The notes under the pieces: generated by a model | Told to the model about the DNA's origin: nothing | Databases searched by the model: none | The model's input: only the letters and a program-made list of their open reading frames with translations | Position numbers and translations under genes: made by a program | From: Pseudomonas sp. JAI120 | GTDB lineage: Bacteria; Pseudomonadota; Gammaproteobacteria; Pseudomonadales; Pseudomonadaceae | Length of the DNA stretch: 64,000 bases | Direction of reading: 5' to 3' | Assembly (NCBI RefSeq): GCF_014207255.1 | Contig: NZ_JACHCZ010000005.1 | Span: 62,001 to 126,000 of the forward strand | Shown here: one piece after another, positions 24,054-33,647 of the stretch | Numbering within the stretch: position 1 is the first letter of the stretch | Layout: every line of letters begins with the position of its first letter

Positions 24054-24987
24054 GATCGATATTCTGTCGTTTGGCGAAACCATGGCGATGTTTGTCGCCG
24101 AGCAGACCGGCGACCTGGCCCAGGTGGCGCAGTTTCACAAACGCATTGCCGGCGCCGACAGTAATGTCGCCATCGGCCTGTCGCGCCTGGGCTTCAACGT
24201 CGCCTGGCTGAGCCGGGTGGGCGATGATTCCCTCGGGCGCTTTGTGGTCGACACGCTGAAAAAAGAAGGCCTGGATTGCCGGCATGTGGCGGTCGATCCG
24301 CTGCACCCCACCGGTTTTCAACTCAAGTCCCGCGAAGAAGCCGGCGATGACCCGCAGGTGGAGTACTTCCGCAAGGGCTCGGCCGCCAGCCAGTTGTCCG
24401 TGGCCGCCATCAGCCCTGCGCTGCTGCAGGCCCGCCATCTGCATGCCACCGGTATTCCGCCGGCCTTGTCCGAGGCCACCCGCGAGTTGTCCCGCGAGTT
24501 GATGACACAGATGCGCAAAGCCGGGCGCAGCGTGTCGTTCGACCCTAACCTGCGTCCGTCGCTATGGACCAGCCAGGCGCAGATGATCGACGAAATCAAC
24601 GCCCTCGCCAGCCTCGCCGACTGGGTCTTGCCGGGCCTGGGCGAAGGCCGTCTGCTCACCGGTTTCGACGACCCGGCGGATATTGCCGCGTTCTACCTCG
24701 ACCAGGGCGCCGAAGCCGTGGCGATCAAGCTCGGCCCTGACGGCGCCTACTTCCGCACCCAGCTGAACCAGGGCTTTGTCGCTGCCGTGCCCGTGGACAA
24801 GGTGGTGGACACCGTTGGCGCCGGCGATGGCTTTGCCGTGGGCATGATCAGCGCCCTACTGGAAAACCTCAGCTTCCCCGAGGCGGTGCAACGCGGCAAC
24901 TGGATCGGCAGCCGCGCCGTGCAAAGTCGCGGCGACATGGAAGGTTTGCCCACCCGCTCTGAATTACCCACCCGATCCGTCGCTTGA
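24046..24987 (+). CDS. kguK: 2-ketogluconate kinase
   Basis: A 313-residue PfkB-family sugar kinase that phosphorylates 2-ketogluconate to 2-keto-6-phosphogluconate in the cytosol. Visible features: N-terminal DILSFGETMAMF and GADSNVAIGLSRLG, and the ATP/anion-hole motif VDTVGAGDGFAVGM near residue 255, with the catalytic Asp in GAGD. ATG at 24046 overlaps the kguE stop; GGGGAG is just upstream. Third gene of the ptxS-kgu cluster. Confidence 0.93.
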   Translation: MSEIDILSFGETMAMFVAEQTGDLAQVAQFHKRIAGADSNVAIGLSRLGFNVAWLSRVGDDSLGRFVVDTLKKEGLDCRHVAVDPLHPTGFQLKSREEAGDDPQVEYFRKGSAASQLSVAAISPALLQARHLHATGIPPALSEATRELSRELMTQMRKAGRSVSFDPNLRPSLWTSQAQMIDEINALASLADWVLPGLGEGRLLTGFDDPADIAAFYLDQGAEAVAIKLGPDGAYFRTQLNQGFVAAVPVDKVVDTVGAGDGFAVGMISALLENLSFPEAVQRGNWIGSRAVQSRGDMEGLPTRSELPTRSVA

Positions 24988-25032
24988 CCCACACCCTGTT
25001 GCCACAACTACAACAAGCTCAGGAGCAACCTT

Positions 25033-26331
25033 ATGGAAACCGTGAAACTCGCCACCCGCCGTTGGTGGTACATCATGCCCATCGTCTTTATCACCTACAG
25101 CCTGGCCTACCTGGACCGCGCCAACTACGGCTTCGCCGCCGCCTCCGGGATGGCCGAAGACCTGATGATCACCCCCGGCATGTCGTCATTGCTGGGTGCA
25201 CTGTTTTTCCTTGGCTACTTCTTCTTCCAGGTGCCGGGCGCCATCTATGCGCAAAAGCGCAGCGTCAAGAAGCTGATTTTCGTCAGCCTGATCCTCTGGG
25301 GTGGGTTGGCTACCCTGACCGGCGTGGTGTCCAACGCCTACATGCTGATCGTCATTCGCTTCATGCTCGGCGTGGTCGAGGCCGCCGTGATGCCGGCCAT
25401 GCTGGTGTACCTGTGCCACTGGTTCACCCGTGCCGAGCGCTCGCGGGCCAATACCTTCCTGATCCTCGGCAACCCGGTGACCATGCTGTGGATGTCGGTG
25501 GTGTCCGGCTACCTCGTGCAGCATTTCAGCTGGCGCTGGATGTTTATCATCGAAGGCCTGCCGGCGGTGTTCTGGGCGTTTATCTGGTGGAAGCTGGCGG
25601 ATGAAAAACCTGCAGACGCCAAATGGCTGAGCGAACAGCACAAAAAAGACCTGGAAAGCGCGCTGGCCGCCGAACAGGTCGGTATCAAGGCGGTGAAGAA
25701 CTACGCCGAAGCGTTCCGTTCGCCCAAGGTGATCATCCTGGCGCTGCAGTTTTTCTGCTGGAGCATCGGCGTGTACGGCTTCGTCTTGTGGCTGCCGTCA
25801 ATCCTCAAGAAAGGCCTGCAGATGGACATGGTCGAAGCCGGCTGGCTCTCGGCCCTGCCCTATCTCGCCGCCGTGATCGCCATGCTGGCGGTGTCCTGGG
25901 GCTCGGACAAACTGCAAAAGCGCAAGCGCTTCGTGTGGCCGCCACTGCTGATTGCTTCCATCGCCTTCTACGCCTCCTACGTGTTGGGCGCCGAACACTT
26001 CTGGTGGTCCTACACCCTGCTGGTGATTGCCGGGGCTTGCATGTATGCGCCGTACGGGCCGTTTTTTGCCATCGTCCCGGAAATCCTCCCCGCCAACGTC
26101 GCCGGTGGCGCCATGGCGCTGATCAACAGCATGGGCGCCCTCGGCTCGTTCGGCGGCTCGTATCTGGTGGGTTACCTCAATAGCAGCACCGGCTCGCCCG
26201 GCGCCTCGTACCTGCTGATGAGCGGCGCGCTGATGCTGTCGGTGGTGCTGACGATTTTCCTCAAGCCCGGCGCCAGTGACCGTGAGCGCGCGCCGCTGCC
26301 TACCCTCGAATTGAAGGTAAAAACTCAATGA
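25033..26331 (+). CDS. kguT: 2-ketogluconate transporter (MFS, anion:cation symporter type)
   Basis: A 432-residue major facilitator protein with 12 predicted helices in two halves and a central cytosolic loop near residue 200. The early FITYSLAYLDRANYGFA segment and the LGVVEAAVMPAMLVYLCHWF motif in helix 4 are typical of the anion:cation symporter family that carries hexuronates and ketogluconates. Start ATG at 25033 with AGGAG upstream. Overlaps kguD by 4 bases (ATGA). Imports 2-ketogluconate made in the periplasm. Confidence 0.93.
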   Translation: METVKLATRRWWYIMPIVFITYSLAYLDRANYGFAAASGMAEDLMITPGMSSLLGALFFLGYFFFQVPGAIYAQKRSVKKLIFVSLILWGGLATLTGVVSNAYMLIVIRFMLGVVEAAVMPAMLVYLCHWFTRAERSRANTFLILGNPVTMLWMSVVSGYLVQHFSWRWMFIIEGLPAVFWAFIWWKLADEKPADAKWLSEQHKKDLESALAAEQVGIKAVKNYAEAFRSPKVIILALQFFCWSIGVYGFVLWLPSILKKGLQMDMVEAGWLSALPYLAAVIAMLAVSWGSDKLQKRKRFVWPPLLIASIAFYASYVLGAEHFWWSYTLLVIAGACMYAPYGPFFAIVPEILPANVAGGAMALINSMGALGSFGGSYLVGYLNSSTGSPGASYLLMSGALMLSVVLTIFLKPGASDRERAPLPTLELKVKTQ

Positions 26332-27305
26332 AAAAATCTGTGGTTTTATACAAGAAACTCTCCGCACCGCTTATGGCGCGCCTGCATGAACACGCCGAGG
26401 TCACGCTGATCGAAGCGCTGGACGAGACCGGCCTGGCCAAGCTGCGCCACGCCCTGCCCACCGCCCACGGCCTGCTCGGTGCCAGCCTGCGCCTGGATGC
26501 CAGGCTGCTGGATCTCGCGCCGCAACTTGAAGCCGTGGCCAGCGTGTCCGTGGGGGTCGACAACTACGATATCGACTACCTGACCCAACGCGGCATCCTG
26601 CTCAGCAACACCCCGGACGTGCTCACCGAAACCACCGCCGACACCGGCTTCGCGCTGATCCTGGCCACTGCCCGGCGTGTGGTGGAGCTGGCGGACATGG
26701 TGCGTGCAGGCCAGTGGAACAAGAATATCGGCCCGTCACACTTCGGCAGCGACGTGCATGGCAAGACCCTGGGCATCATCGGCATGGGCCGCATCGGCGA
26801 AGCCTTGGCCCAGCGCGGGCATTTCGGCTTTGGCATGCCGGTGCTCTACCACAGCCACTCGCCCAAGCCGGCGGTGGAACAGCGCTTTGGTGCGCAGTAC
26901 CGCAGCCTTAACGACTTGCTGCAACAGGCCGATTTTGTCTGCCTGACCCTTCCGCTGACCGCCGAAACCGAGAAGCTGATCGGCGCCGAGCAGTTTGCGC
27001 TGATGGGCCCGGAGACGATCTTTATCAATATCTCGCGGGGCAAAGTGGTGGACGAGGCGGCGCTGGTCGACGCCTTGCAACAACGTACGATTCGGGCGGC
27101 GGGGTTGGACGTGTTCGAAAAGGAACCGCTTGATCACGGCTCACCGTTGCTGCGTCTGAACAACGTGGTGGCGACCCCACATATCGGCTCCGCGACCCAT
27201 GAGACGCGGGAGGCGATGGCCAAGTGCGCGGTGGATAATCTGTTGCAGGCATTGGCGGGTGAAAAACCGAAGAACCTGGTCAACCCAGGCGCTTGGAAGC
27301 AATAA
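26328..27305 (+). CDS. kguD: 2-keto-6-phosphogluconate reductase
   Basis: A 325-residue D-2-hydroxyacid dehydrogenase-family enzyme that reduces 2-keto-6-phosphogluconate to 6-phosphogluconate. The Rossmann motif GIIGMGRIGEALAQR is at about residues 147-161. The catalytic trio is in NISRGKVVDEAAL (Arg), DVFEKEPL (Glu) and ATPHIGSATHE (His). ATG at 26328 overlaps the kguT stop. The product can feed the Entner-Doudoroff route or the Gnd enzyme encoded at 51683. Confidence 0.93.
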   Translation: MKKSVVLYKKLSAPLMARLHEHAEVTLIEALDETGLAKLRHALPTAHGLLGASLRLDARLLDLAPQLEAVASVSVGVDNYDIDYLTQRGILLSNTPDVLTETTADTGFALILATARRVVELADMVRAGQWNKNIGPSHFGSDVHGKTLGIIGMGRIGEALAQRGHFGFGMPVLYHSHSPKPAVEQRFGAQYRSLNDLLQQADFVCLTLPLTAETEKLIGAEQFALMGPETIFINISRGKVVDEAALVDALQQRTIRAAGLDVFEKEPLDHGSPLLRLNNVVATPHIGSATHETREAMAKCAVDNLLQALAGEKPKNLVNPGAWKQ

Positions 27306-27309
27306 ACAC

Positions 27310-27338
27310 ATGTGGGAGGGGGCAAGCCCCTTCCACAT
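27310..27338. repeat. REP-type palindrome after kguD
   Basis: ATGTGGGAGGGGGC-AA-GCCCCTTCCACAT is a near-perfect palindrome with a following TTTT on the plus strand, related to the element at 9032-9069. It ends the kgu operon and faces the convergent chemoreceptor gene. Confidence 0.7.
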
Positions 27339-27359
27339 TTTTGCCAGTATTCCAAATAC

Positions 27360-28985
27360 TTAGATAACGAACCTCGCCACCATCCCATTCAAATCCACCG
27401 CCAGGCGCGACAGTTCATGGCTGGCTGCAGTGGTCTGGTTGGCGCCCGCCGCCGACTGAGTCGCCAGGTCGCGGATGTTGACCAGGTTGCGGTCCACTTC
27501 GCGGGAGACCTGGGCCTGTTCTTCCGACGCGCTGGCAATCACCAGGTTGCGTTCGTTGATCAGGCTGATGGACTGGGTGATCTGCTCCAGGGCCACACCG
27601 GCGGCACGGGCCAATTCCAGGGTGTTTTGGGTGCGCTGGTTGCTCTGTTGCATCGACTGCACGGCTTCACCGGTACCGTTCTGGATGCCGGCAACCATTT
27701 TCTCGATTTCCTGGGTCGACTGCGCCGTGCGATGGGCCAGGGCCCGCACTTCGTCAGCCACCACCGCGAACCCGCGACCGGCTTCACCGGCGCGCGCCGC
27801 TTCGATGGCGGCGTTGAGCGCCAACAGGTTGGTTTGTTCGGCAATCGCGCGGATCACGTCCAGCACCTTGCCGATGTCACGGCCCTGGGTGGCCAGGCCT
27901 TCGATCATCGCTGCGGTGTTTTGGACGTCCTGGGTCATGGTCTGGATCGCCCCGACGGTTTCCACCACCCGGTCGCGGCCTTCGCGCGCGGCCTGGTTGG
28001 ACTGGTTGGAAGCCTCGGAGGTGGACACCGCGTTGCGCGCCACTTCTTCCACCGCAGCGGTCATCTCGTTGACCGCCGTGGCGGCCTGGTCGATTTCATT
28101 GTTCTGCTGTTGCAGGCCCCGGGACGCTTCCTCGGTCACGTTGCTCAACTCTTCAGCCGCCGAGGCCAGCTGCGTGGCCGAACCGGCAATGTGCTGGATG
28201 GTCTGGCGCAGGTTGGTTTGCATGCTCGACAAGGCGTTGATCAGGCGCGCGGGTTCATCGTTGCCATTATCTTCAATGACGCTGGTCAGGTTGCCACCTG
28301 CGATGGTTTCAGCCACCTGAACAGCTTTACGCAAAGGCGTGACAATGCTGCGGGTCAGCAACCAGGCCAGCAGCACCGTGAGCAGCGCAGCGGTGACCGA
28401 CACCACGATAATCCCGGTGATGGCGCTGGTGTAGCTCTGCCCTGCGTGGTCGTCGGCTTGCTTGGCGTTGGCGGCATTGATCGCGATCAGCTTGTTCAAC
28501 TGCTCGCCCATCTGGTCAGTACCGTCCTTGACACGGGTATTGATCAGGGCGCGCATCTCCTCGACGTTGCCTTGCTTGGACAACGTCAGCATGTCTGCCT
28601 GGGCCTTGAAGTAGTTATCCAGGGTGCTGACAAACGTCTTGTACAACGCCGCTTCCTCGGTACCGGCGGGTAATGCCGCGTAGCCGGCCTGGGCCTTCTT
28701 CACCTTGTCGACCAGCACGCCGATGCGCGTTTCGGCTTCCTGCAGGGCGGCGGGCTCGCGGTTGACCAGTACTCTAAATGACAGAATACGCATGCGCAGG
28801 ACGTTCTCCGTCATCTGGCCCAGGTACGTCACGCTGGGCAGTTGGTTCGCGCTCATGTCCACCGAGGCTTGGCGCATCAACGTCATGCGGTTGGCCGCGA
28901 AGCCGCCCAACACCACCACTAACAGGGCGATGAAAGCGAAGCCGAGAGAAGCTCGAGGGGCGATGTTCAAGTGACGGAGTGACAT
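27360..28985 (-). CDS. Methyl-accepting chemotaxis protein (4HB sensor)
   Basis: A 541-residue chemoreceptor: transmembrane helix at about 10-30, a four-helix-bundle periplasmic domain (about 33-190, of the 4HB_MCP type), a second transmembrane helix (about 190-212), HAMP, and a long cytosolic coiled coil with the CheA/CheW tip EQTNLLALNAAIEAARAGEAG. Start ATG at 28985 (MSLRHLNIAPRASLGFAF) is the usual family start; an upstream extension to 29030 lacks sense. The C-terminus lacks the CheR/CheB-tethering pentapeptide. Ligand unknown. Confidence 0.9.
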   Translation of the reverse strand: MSLRHLNIAPRASLGFAFIALLVVVLGGFAANRMTLMRQASVDMSANQLPSVTYLGQMTENVLRMRILSFRVLVNREPAALQEAETRIGVLVDKVKKAQAGYAALPAGTEEAALYKTFVSTLDNYFKAQADMLTLSKQGNVEEMRALINTRVKDGTDQMGEQLNKLIAINAANAKQADDHAGQSYTSAITGIIVVSVTAALLTVLLAWLLTRSIVTPLRKAVQVAETIAGGNLTSVIEDNGNDEPARLINALSSMQTNLRQTIQHIAGSATQLASAAEELSNVTEEASRGLQQQNNEIDQAATAVNEMTAAVEEVARNAVSTSEASNQSNQAAREGRDRVVETVGAIQTMTQDVQNTAAMIEGLATQGRDIGKVLDVIRAIAEQTNLLALNAAIEAARAGEAGRGFAVVADEVRALAHRTAQSTQEIEKMVAGIQNGTGEAVQSMQQSNQRTQNTLELARAAGVALEQITQSISLINERNLVIASASEEQAQVSREVDRNLVNIRDLATQSAAGANQTTAASHELSRLAVDLNGMVARFVI

Positions 28986-29218
28986 AGGGGGGATCTCGAA
29001 ATGGAGTGGCGGCTCGCGCCCATGCCACAAAACGACCAGCCAGCGTCAACGCACTGTCTGACCTCGGCCATCACTGTTGTTTTTGATAGGTGGGCCTATA
29101 AGCAGTATCGGCAGGAATCGAGGTTTTATGCAGGGTCTTTATAAATATTTTTTTACACTTCTGACGCTGAGCAGTTTCTGGCATCCTGCGCCTCCCTTTT
29201 CTGACCCGAGCCATCATT

Positions 29219-30646
29219 TTGTCTGACGCTCATGCCCCCCGCCCCCGCTATAAATCCGACCTGATCTACGGCCTGGAAGATCGCCCGCATTTCAGCGCGG
29301 CGATCTTCGCCGCGTTGCAGCATGTGCTGGCCAGTTTTGTTGGCATCATCACCCCCACCCTGATCGTCGGTGGCGTGCTCGGCCTGGAAAGCGAAGTGCC
29401 CTACCTGGTGAGCATGGCGCTGTTTGTGTCGGGGCTCGGCACCTTCGTCCAGGCACGCACGTTCGGCCCCATTGGTTCGGGGCTGCTGTGCCTGCAAGGC
29501 ACCAGTTTCTCGTTTATCAGCGTGATTCTCAGCGCGGGGTTCATGGTCAAGGCCCGGGGCGGCGGCACCGATGAGATCCTCTCGACGATCTTTGGCATCT
29601 GCTTTTTTGCAGCGTTTATCGAAGTGGTGTTCAGCCAGTTCATCGGCAAGCTGCGCAAGCTGATCACCCCGGTGGTGACCGGCACCATCATTACCCTGAT
29701 GGGCCTGTCACTGATCAAAGTGGCCGTCACCGACATGGCCGGCGGCTTTGGCGCCAGCGACCTGGGCGCGGCGAGCAACATGGGCCTGGCAGCCCTGGTG
29801 CTGCTGACCATCGTGGTGCTTAACCGCTTCAATAACCCGTTCCTGCGCCTGGGTTCGATCGTGATCGGCCTGGCCTTGGGTTTTGTGGTGGCCTGGTGCC
29901 TGGGCCGCGTCGATATGGCGGCATTGCCCCAGGTGCCGCTGATCAGCGTGCCGGTGCCGTTCAAGTACGGTTTCTCGTTCGACTGGGTGGCGTTTATCCC
30001 GGTGGCGGTGATCTTCCTGATTTCGCCCCTGGAAGCGGCCGGTGACCTGACGGCCAACTCGATGATTTCCCAACAGCCGGTCAAGGGCCCGCTGTACATC
30101 AAGCGCATCAAGTCGGGCCTGTTGGCCGACGGCCTCAACTCGGCGATGGCCGCGACCTTCAACAGCCTGCCGATGGTGACATTCGCCCAGAACAACGGCG
30201 TGATCCAGTTGACCGGCGTGGCCAGCCGCTACGTGGCGTACTTCATTGCCGGCCTGCTGGTGCTGCTGGGGCTGTTCCCGATGATCGGCGCGGTGCTGCA
30301 ACTGATGCCCAAGCCGGTGCTGGGCGGCGCGACCCTGATCATGTTCGGCACCGTCGCCGTAGCCGGCATCAAGATCCTCGCCGAAGCCGGGCTGCATCGC
30401 CGCAATGTGCTGATCGTGGCGATCTCCCTTGGCATGGGCCTGGGCGTGGCCGCCGTGCCGGAAGTGTTGCGCGACCTGCCCAAGGCGCTGCACAACATCT
30501 TCGAATCGCCGATCACCGTGGGCGCGTTCTGTGCAATCCTGCTGAACATTTTCCTGCCGGAAGCGTTCATAGAGCTGGAAGAAGATGAATTTGAGCCGGA
30601 GTCCTCTACCCTCAAAGTGATGCAGGACCCGGACGTCACGCAATAG
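29219..30646 (+). CDS. NCS2-family nucleobase:cation symporter
   Basis: A 475-residue inner-membrane permease with about 13-14 hydrophobic helices. It has the NCS2 landmarks: ALQHVLASFVGIITP in helix 1, PLEAAGDLTANS (helix 8, substrate-binding Glu), and the signature QNNGVIQLTGVASR in helix 10. This subgroup usually carries purines such as xanthine or uric acid, or uracil; the exact substrate is not clear. The only start that fits is TTG at 29219 (MSDAHAPRPRYKSDLIYG). Followed 13 bases later by a lipoprotein gene. Confidence 0.88.
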   Translation: MSDAHAPRPRYKSDLIYGLEDRPHFSAAIFAALQHVLASFVGIITPTLIVGGVLGLESEVPYLVSMALFVSGLGTFVQARTFGPIGSGLLCLQGTSFSFISVILSAGFMVKARGGGTDEILSTIFGICFFAAFIEVVFSQFIGKLRKLITPVVTGTIITLMGLSLIKVAVTDMAGGFGASDLGAASNMGLAALVLLTIVVLNRFNNPFLRLGSIVIGLALGFVVAWCLGRVDMAALPQVPLISVPVPFKYGFSFDWVAFIPVAVIFLISPLEAAGDLTANSMISQQPVKGPLYIKRIKSGLLADGLNSAMAATFNSLPMVTFAQNNGVIQLTGVASRYVAYFIAGLLVLLGLFPMIGAVLQLMPKPVLGGATLIMFGTVAVAGIKILAEAGLHRRNVLIVAISLGMGLGVAAVPEVLRDLPKALHNIFESPITVGAFCAILLNIFLPEAFIELEEDEFEPESSTLKVMQDPDVTQ

Positions 30647-30659
30647 GAGCACCCTTTGT

Positions 30660-31121
30660 ATGCGCAAGCTCATGGTTCTATCGCTGTTGCTGCTGAGCTT
30701 GAGCGCCTGCGCGCTGTTCCCCAACCGCGACCCGGTGAATATCAATGTGGTGGGCATCGAGCCGCTGCAAAGCCAGGACCTGGAAGTGCGCTTCGCCGTG
30801 AAGCTGCGGGTGCAGAACCCCAATGAAACGGCGATCGACTACAACGGCGTGGCCCTGGACCTGGAGGTCAACGACCGGCCGCTGGCGTCGGGAGTGAGTG
30901 ACCAGAGCGGAAGCATCCCACGTTTTTCCGAGACCGTGCTGGTGGTGCCGGTGAGTGTTTCGGCGTTTTCAGTGCTGCGCCAGACCTTGGGCCTGAGCCA
31001 GACCCAGAGCTTGAACAACCTGCCCTATGTGCTGCGGGGCAAACTGGCGGGTGGGCTGTTCGGCACCATGCGCTTTGTGGACCGCGGCACGCTGGACTTG
31101 CCGAATACCGCGACCTGGTAA
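30660..31121 (+). CDS. LEA type 2 (WHy domain) lipoprotein
   Basis: A 153-residue lipoprotein: signal peptide with lipobox LSAC (Cys at residue 17), then a single WHy/LEA-2 beta-sandwich domain (VNINVVGIEPLQSQDLEVRF, and LRVQNPNETAIDYNGVALDLEVN). LEA-2 proteins are linked to stress tolerance, but bacterial members have no firm role. ATG at 30660 follows AGGAG. Co-directional with the permease upstream and the GNAT gene downstream. Confidence 0.85.
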   Translation: MRKLMVLSLLLLSLSACALFPNRDPVNINVVGIEPLQSQDLEVRFAVKLRVQNPNETAIDYNGVALDLEVNDRPLASGVSDQSGSIPRFSETVLVVPVSVSAFSVLRQTLGLSQTQSLNNLPYVLRGKLAGGLFGTMRFVDRGTLDLPNTATW

Positions 31122-31128
31122 TGACACC

Positions 31129-31680
31129 GTGCAACCGACACTCTTTACCGAACGCCTGATCCTGCGCCCGCTGACCCTGGACGATGCCGAAGGGATCCAG
31201 CAGCAATTTCCGCACTGGGACGTGGTGCGTTACCTCAACGCCCTGGTGCCATGGCCCTACCCGGCCGACGGCGCGCGCACCTACCTGGAGCACATCGCCC
31301 TACCCGCCATGGCCCGTGGCGAGGAATGGCATTGGTCGCTGCGCCTTAAAAGCGCACCTGAACAGTTGATTGGTAACGTCAGCTTGATGGACGAGCAGGA
31401 TAACAACCGCGGGTTCTGGCTAGGGCCGCAATGGCAGGGGCAAGGTTTGATGTCCGAAGCCAGCGCGGCGGTGACCGACTACTGGTTCGGCGTGCTCAAG
31501 CGCCCCGTGCTGCGAGTGCCCAAGGCCGCACCCAACCTGGGCTCACGGCGGATTTCCGAGCGTACGGGCATGCGTTTGATCAGGACGGATGAAGGTGAGT
31601 TTGTGGCAGGGACTTTCCTGCGGGATATCTGGGAAATGACCCGCGAGGAATGGCTGGAAACCCAATCGCCCAAACGCTGA
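31129..31680 (+). CDS. GNAT acetyltransferase, RimJ/RimL-like
   Basis: A 183-residue acetyltransferase with TLFTERLILRPLTLDDAEGI at its start, typical of RimJ/RimL-type GNATs, then the acetyl-CoA loop GPQWQGQGLMSEA. The final NLGSRRISERTGM segment (usually N-x-x-S-x-x-x-x-E-K-x-G) closes the fold. The GTG at 31129 is the best start; it lies 7 bases after the upstream stop codon and there is no good ATG in frame. Likely translationally coupled to the lipoprotein gene. Substrate unknown (protein N-terminus or a small amine). Confidence 0.78.
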   Translation: MQPTLFTERLILRPLTLDDAEGIQQQFPHWDVVRYLNALVPWPYPADGARTYLEHIALPAMARGEEWHWSLRLKSAPEQLIGNVSLMDEQDNNRGFWLGPQWQGQGLMSEASAAVTDYWFGVLKRPVLRVPKAAPNLGSRRISERTGMRLIRTDEGEFVAGTFLRDIWEMTREEWLETQSPKR

Positions 31681-31708
31681 GGGCCACCTCCCACAGTTCG
31701 ATCGTGGT

Positions 31709-32635
31709 TCAGTCGGTGATATAGCGCACGCCTGGCTTGGCGCGCTCATCCACCACCAGTTCGAACACATCCGGCCGGGCGTAATGCCCCACCACGTCAT
31801 AGTCGTACCGCGCGCGCACCAGGTCATCGGTGTTGATCTGCGCGGTCAACAACCCCACCTCACCCAGCAACGGCCCAGCCAGGATGTCGCCCATGGGGCC
31901 GACAATCACGCTGCCGCCGGCGATCAACGGGCGTTCCGAAGGCCAGTTGGCGACCTCGATGCCCAGCGCCTGAGGCGAGGCCTGCACCTGGCAGGCACTG
32001 ACCACAAAGCAGCGCCCCTCATGCGCCACATGGCGCATGCTCACCTGCCACATCTCGCGCTCATCCACCGTCGGCGCGCACCACACCTCGACGCCCTTGG
32101 CGTACATCGCAGTGCGCAGCAGCGGCATCATGTTTTCCCAGCACACCGCGCCGCCGATACGCCCTACCGCCGCGTCGATCACCGGCAAGGTCGAGCCGTC
32201 ACCCTTGCCCCAGATCAGCCGTTCGGTGCCGGTGGGCATCAGTTTGCGGTGCTTGGCCACCAGGCCGCCCGACGGTTCGAAATACAGCACGGTGCAATAC
32301 AGGCTGCTGCCACTGCGCTCGATCACGCCCAGCACCAGGCTGGCGCCGGTACGTGCCGACAAGCCGGCCAGGGCCTCGGTCTCGGCGCCCGGCACATCGA
32401 TGGCGTTGGCAAAATAGCGGGCAAAGGCTTCGCGGCCTTCGGGCAGGCGATAGCCCAATTGGGTGCCAAAACCTTCACCCTTGGGATAGCCGCCTAGCAG
32501 CGCTTCGGGCATCACCACCAATTGCGCGCCGCTGCGCAGGATCTCGTGTTCATAGGCGAGAATTTTCGCCAGGGTGTCGGCCTTGCCGCCAGGCAGGGAA
32601 CCGATTTGCAGGGCCGCCACAGTGGAAACTGGCAT
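31709..32635 (-). CDS. Nitrilase (carbon-nitrogen hydrolase)
   Basis: A 308-residue enzyme of the nitrilase superfamily with the catalytic Glu in LVVMPEALLGGYPKG, Lys in VAKHRKLMPTGTERLIWG and Cys in GGAVCWENMMPLLR. The CWENMMPLLR context and the GTERLIWGKGDGS loop place it in the true nitrilase branch, which turns nitriles into acids and ammonia. It is shorter than many bacterial aryl-nitrilases because the C-terminal tail is missing. ATG at 32635. Divergent from a LysR gene over 82 bases, which probably controls it. Confidence 0.87.
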   Translation of the reverse strand: MPVSTVAALQIGSLPGGKADTLAKILAYEHEILRSGAQLVVMPEALLGGYPKGEGFGTQLGYRLPEGREAFARYFANAIDVPGAETEALAGLSARTGASLVLGVIERSGSSLYCTVLYFEPSGGLVAKHRKLMPTGTERLIWGKGDGSTLPVIDAAVGRIGGAVCWENMMPLLRTAMYAKGVEVWCAPTVDEREMWQVSMRHVAHEGRCFVVSACQVQASPQALGIEVANWPSERPLIAGGSVIVGPMGDILAGPLLGEVGLLTAQINTDDLVRARYDYDVVGHYARPDVFELVVDERAKPGVRYITD

Positions 32636-32717
32636 CACGATCACTCCAAATAAAGGGGGTTGCCCATTCTCTCGCCAGGCTCGATCATGAATAAAGCCCA
32701 CCTCAGTGCTGAATGAT

Positions 32718-33647
32718 ATGAGCCAAAGGAATATCGCCCAGGTTGACCTGAACCTGCTGAAAACCTTCGAAGCCCTGCACGATGAGTCCAGCGCCAGCCG
32801 CGCGGCGTTGCGCCTGGGTGTTACACAGTCGGCCATCAGTGCAGGCTTGCGCCGTTTACGCGACGTCTATGGCGACCAACTGTTTGTGCGCACCGGCCGT
32901 GGCCTGGCGCCCACGCTGCGGGCCAACCAGTTGAAACCGGTGATCAGCGAGGCGCTGGAGCGCTGTCGGCAAAGCCTGGCGATGGTCAATCCAGACAACC
33001 CGAACTATCAAGGCCGCTCGGTGGTGGTGGGCCTATCCGACGACTTCGAGATTGCCTATGGCCGCCGACTGATGGACGCCATCGCACAACGTCTGCCGAA
33101 GCTGCGGGTGATTTTCCGCCAGACCCACAGCCAGATCGTTGCCGGCGCTCTGCTCGACCGCACCCTGGACCTGGCGATTACGGCGGGCGGTTTTGCGCAA
33201 AGCCGGTTGAGTCGGCAGGTATTGGGAGAGGGGGATTATCGCTGCGTCGTGGACCCTCGCAGCTTGGCGTCGGGCCAGGAAAGCCTCAGCCTGGATGAAT
33301 TTGTCACCCGCGAGCATGTGCTGGTGTCGTCGGGCGGTTTTATCGGCATTACAGACGAAGGGTTGGCGGCGCAGGGGCTGAGCCGGCAGGTGTGCGCCTC
33401 GACCAGTCATTTTGCCGCGCTGCCGTTTCTGCTCAAGGGCAGCCAGGCGGTGGCGACCATTCCCGGGCATGCGGCGCAGGCCATCGCCGAGATGACCGGA
33501 CTGCGGGTACTGCCCTCCCCGCTGGCGCTGCCGCGCTACCCCGTGGAGCTGGGTTGGCGAACCCAGGCCCAGCTCGACCCGATGTTACTTAAAGTCCGCG
33601 AGGCGATTGCCGCCAGCTTTACTTCGCCGCCGCCATCAGTTTGTTGA
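32718..33647 (+). CDS. LysR-family transcriptional regulator
   Basis: A 309-residue regulator with an N-terminal winged helix-turn-helix (VDLNLLKTFEALHDESSASRAA, then RLGVTQSAISAGLRRLRD) and a LysR-type effector domain of two alpha/beta lobes (VVVGLSDDFEIAYGRRLMDAI). The ATG at 32718 (MSQRNIAQVDLNLL) is preferred to GTG at 32706. Divergent from the nitrilase gene; the shared 82-base gap is the likely operator. Inducer unknown. Confidence 0.87.
   Translation: MSQRNIAQVDLNLLKTFEALHDESSASRAALRLGVTQSAISAGLRRLRDVYGDQLFVRTGRGLAPTLRANQLKPVISEALERCRQSLAMVNPDNPNYQGRSVVVGLSDDFEIAYGRRLMDAIAQRLPKLRVIFRQTHSQIVAGALLDRTLDLAITAGGFAQSRLSRQVLGEGDYRCVVDPRSLASGQESLSLDEFVTREHVLVSSGGFIGITDEGLAAQGLSRQVCASTSHFAALPFLLKGSQAVATIPGHAAQAIAEMTGLRVLPSPLALPRYPVELGWRTQAQLDPMLLKVREAIAASFTSPPPSVC

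Noticed and set aside
27312..28673. A 453-residue plus-strand frame opposite the chemoreceptor
   Set aside because: Antisense shadow; the minus strand carries the perfectly conserved chemoreceptor signalling tip.
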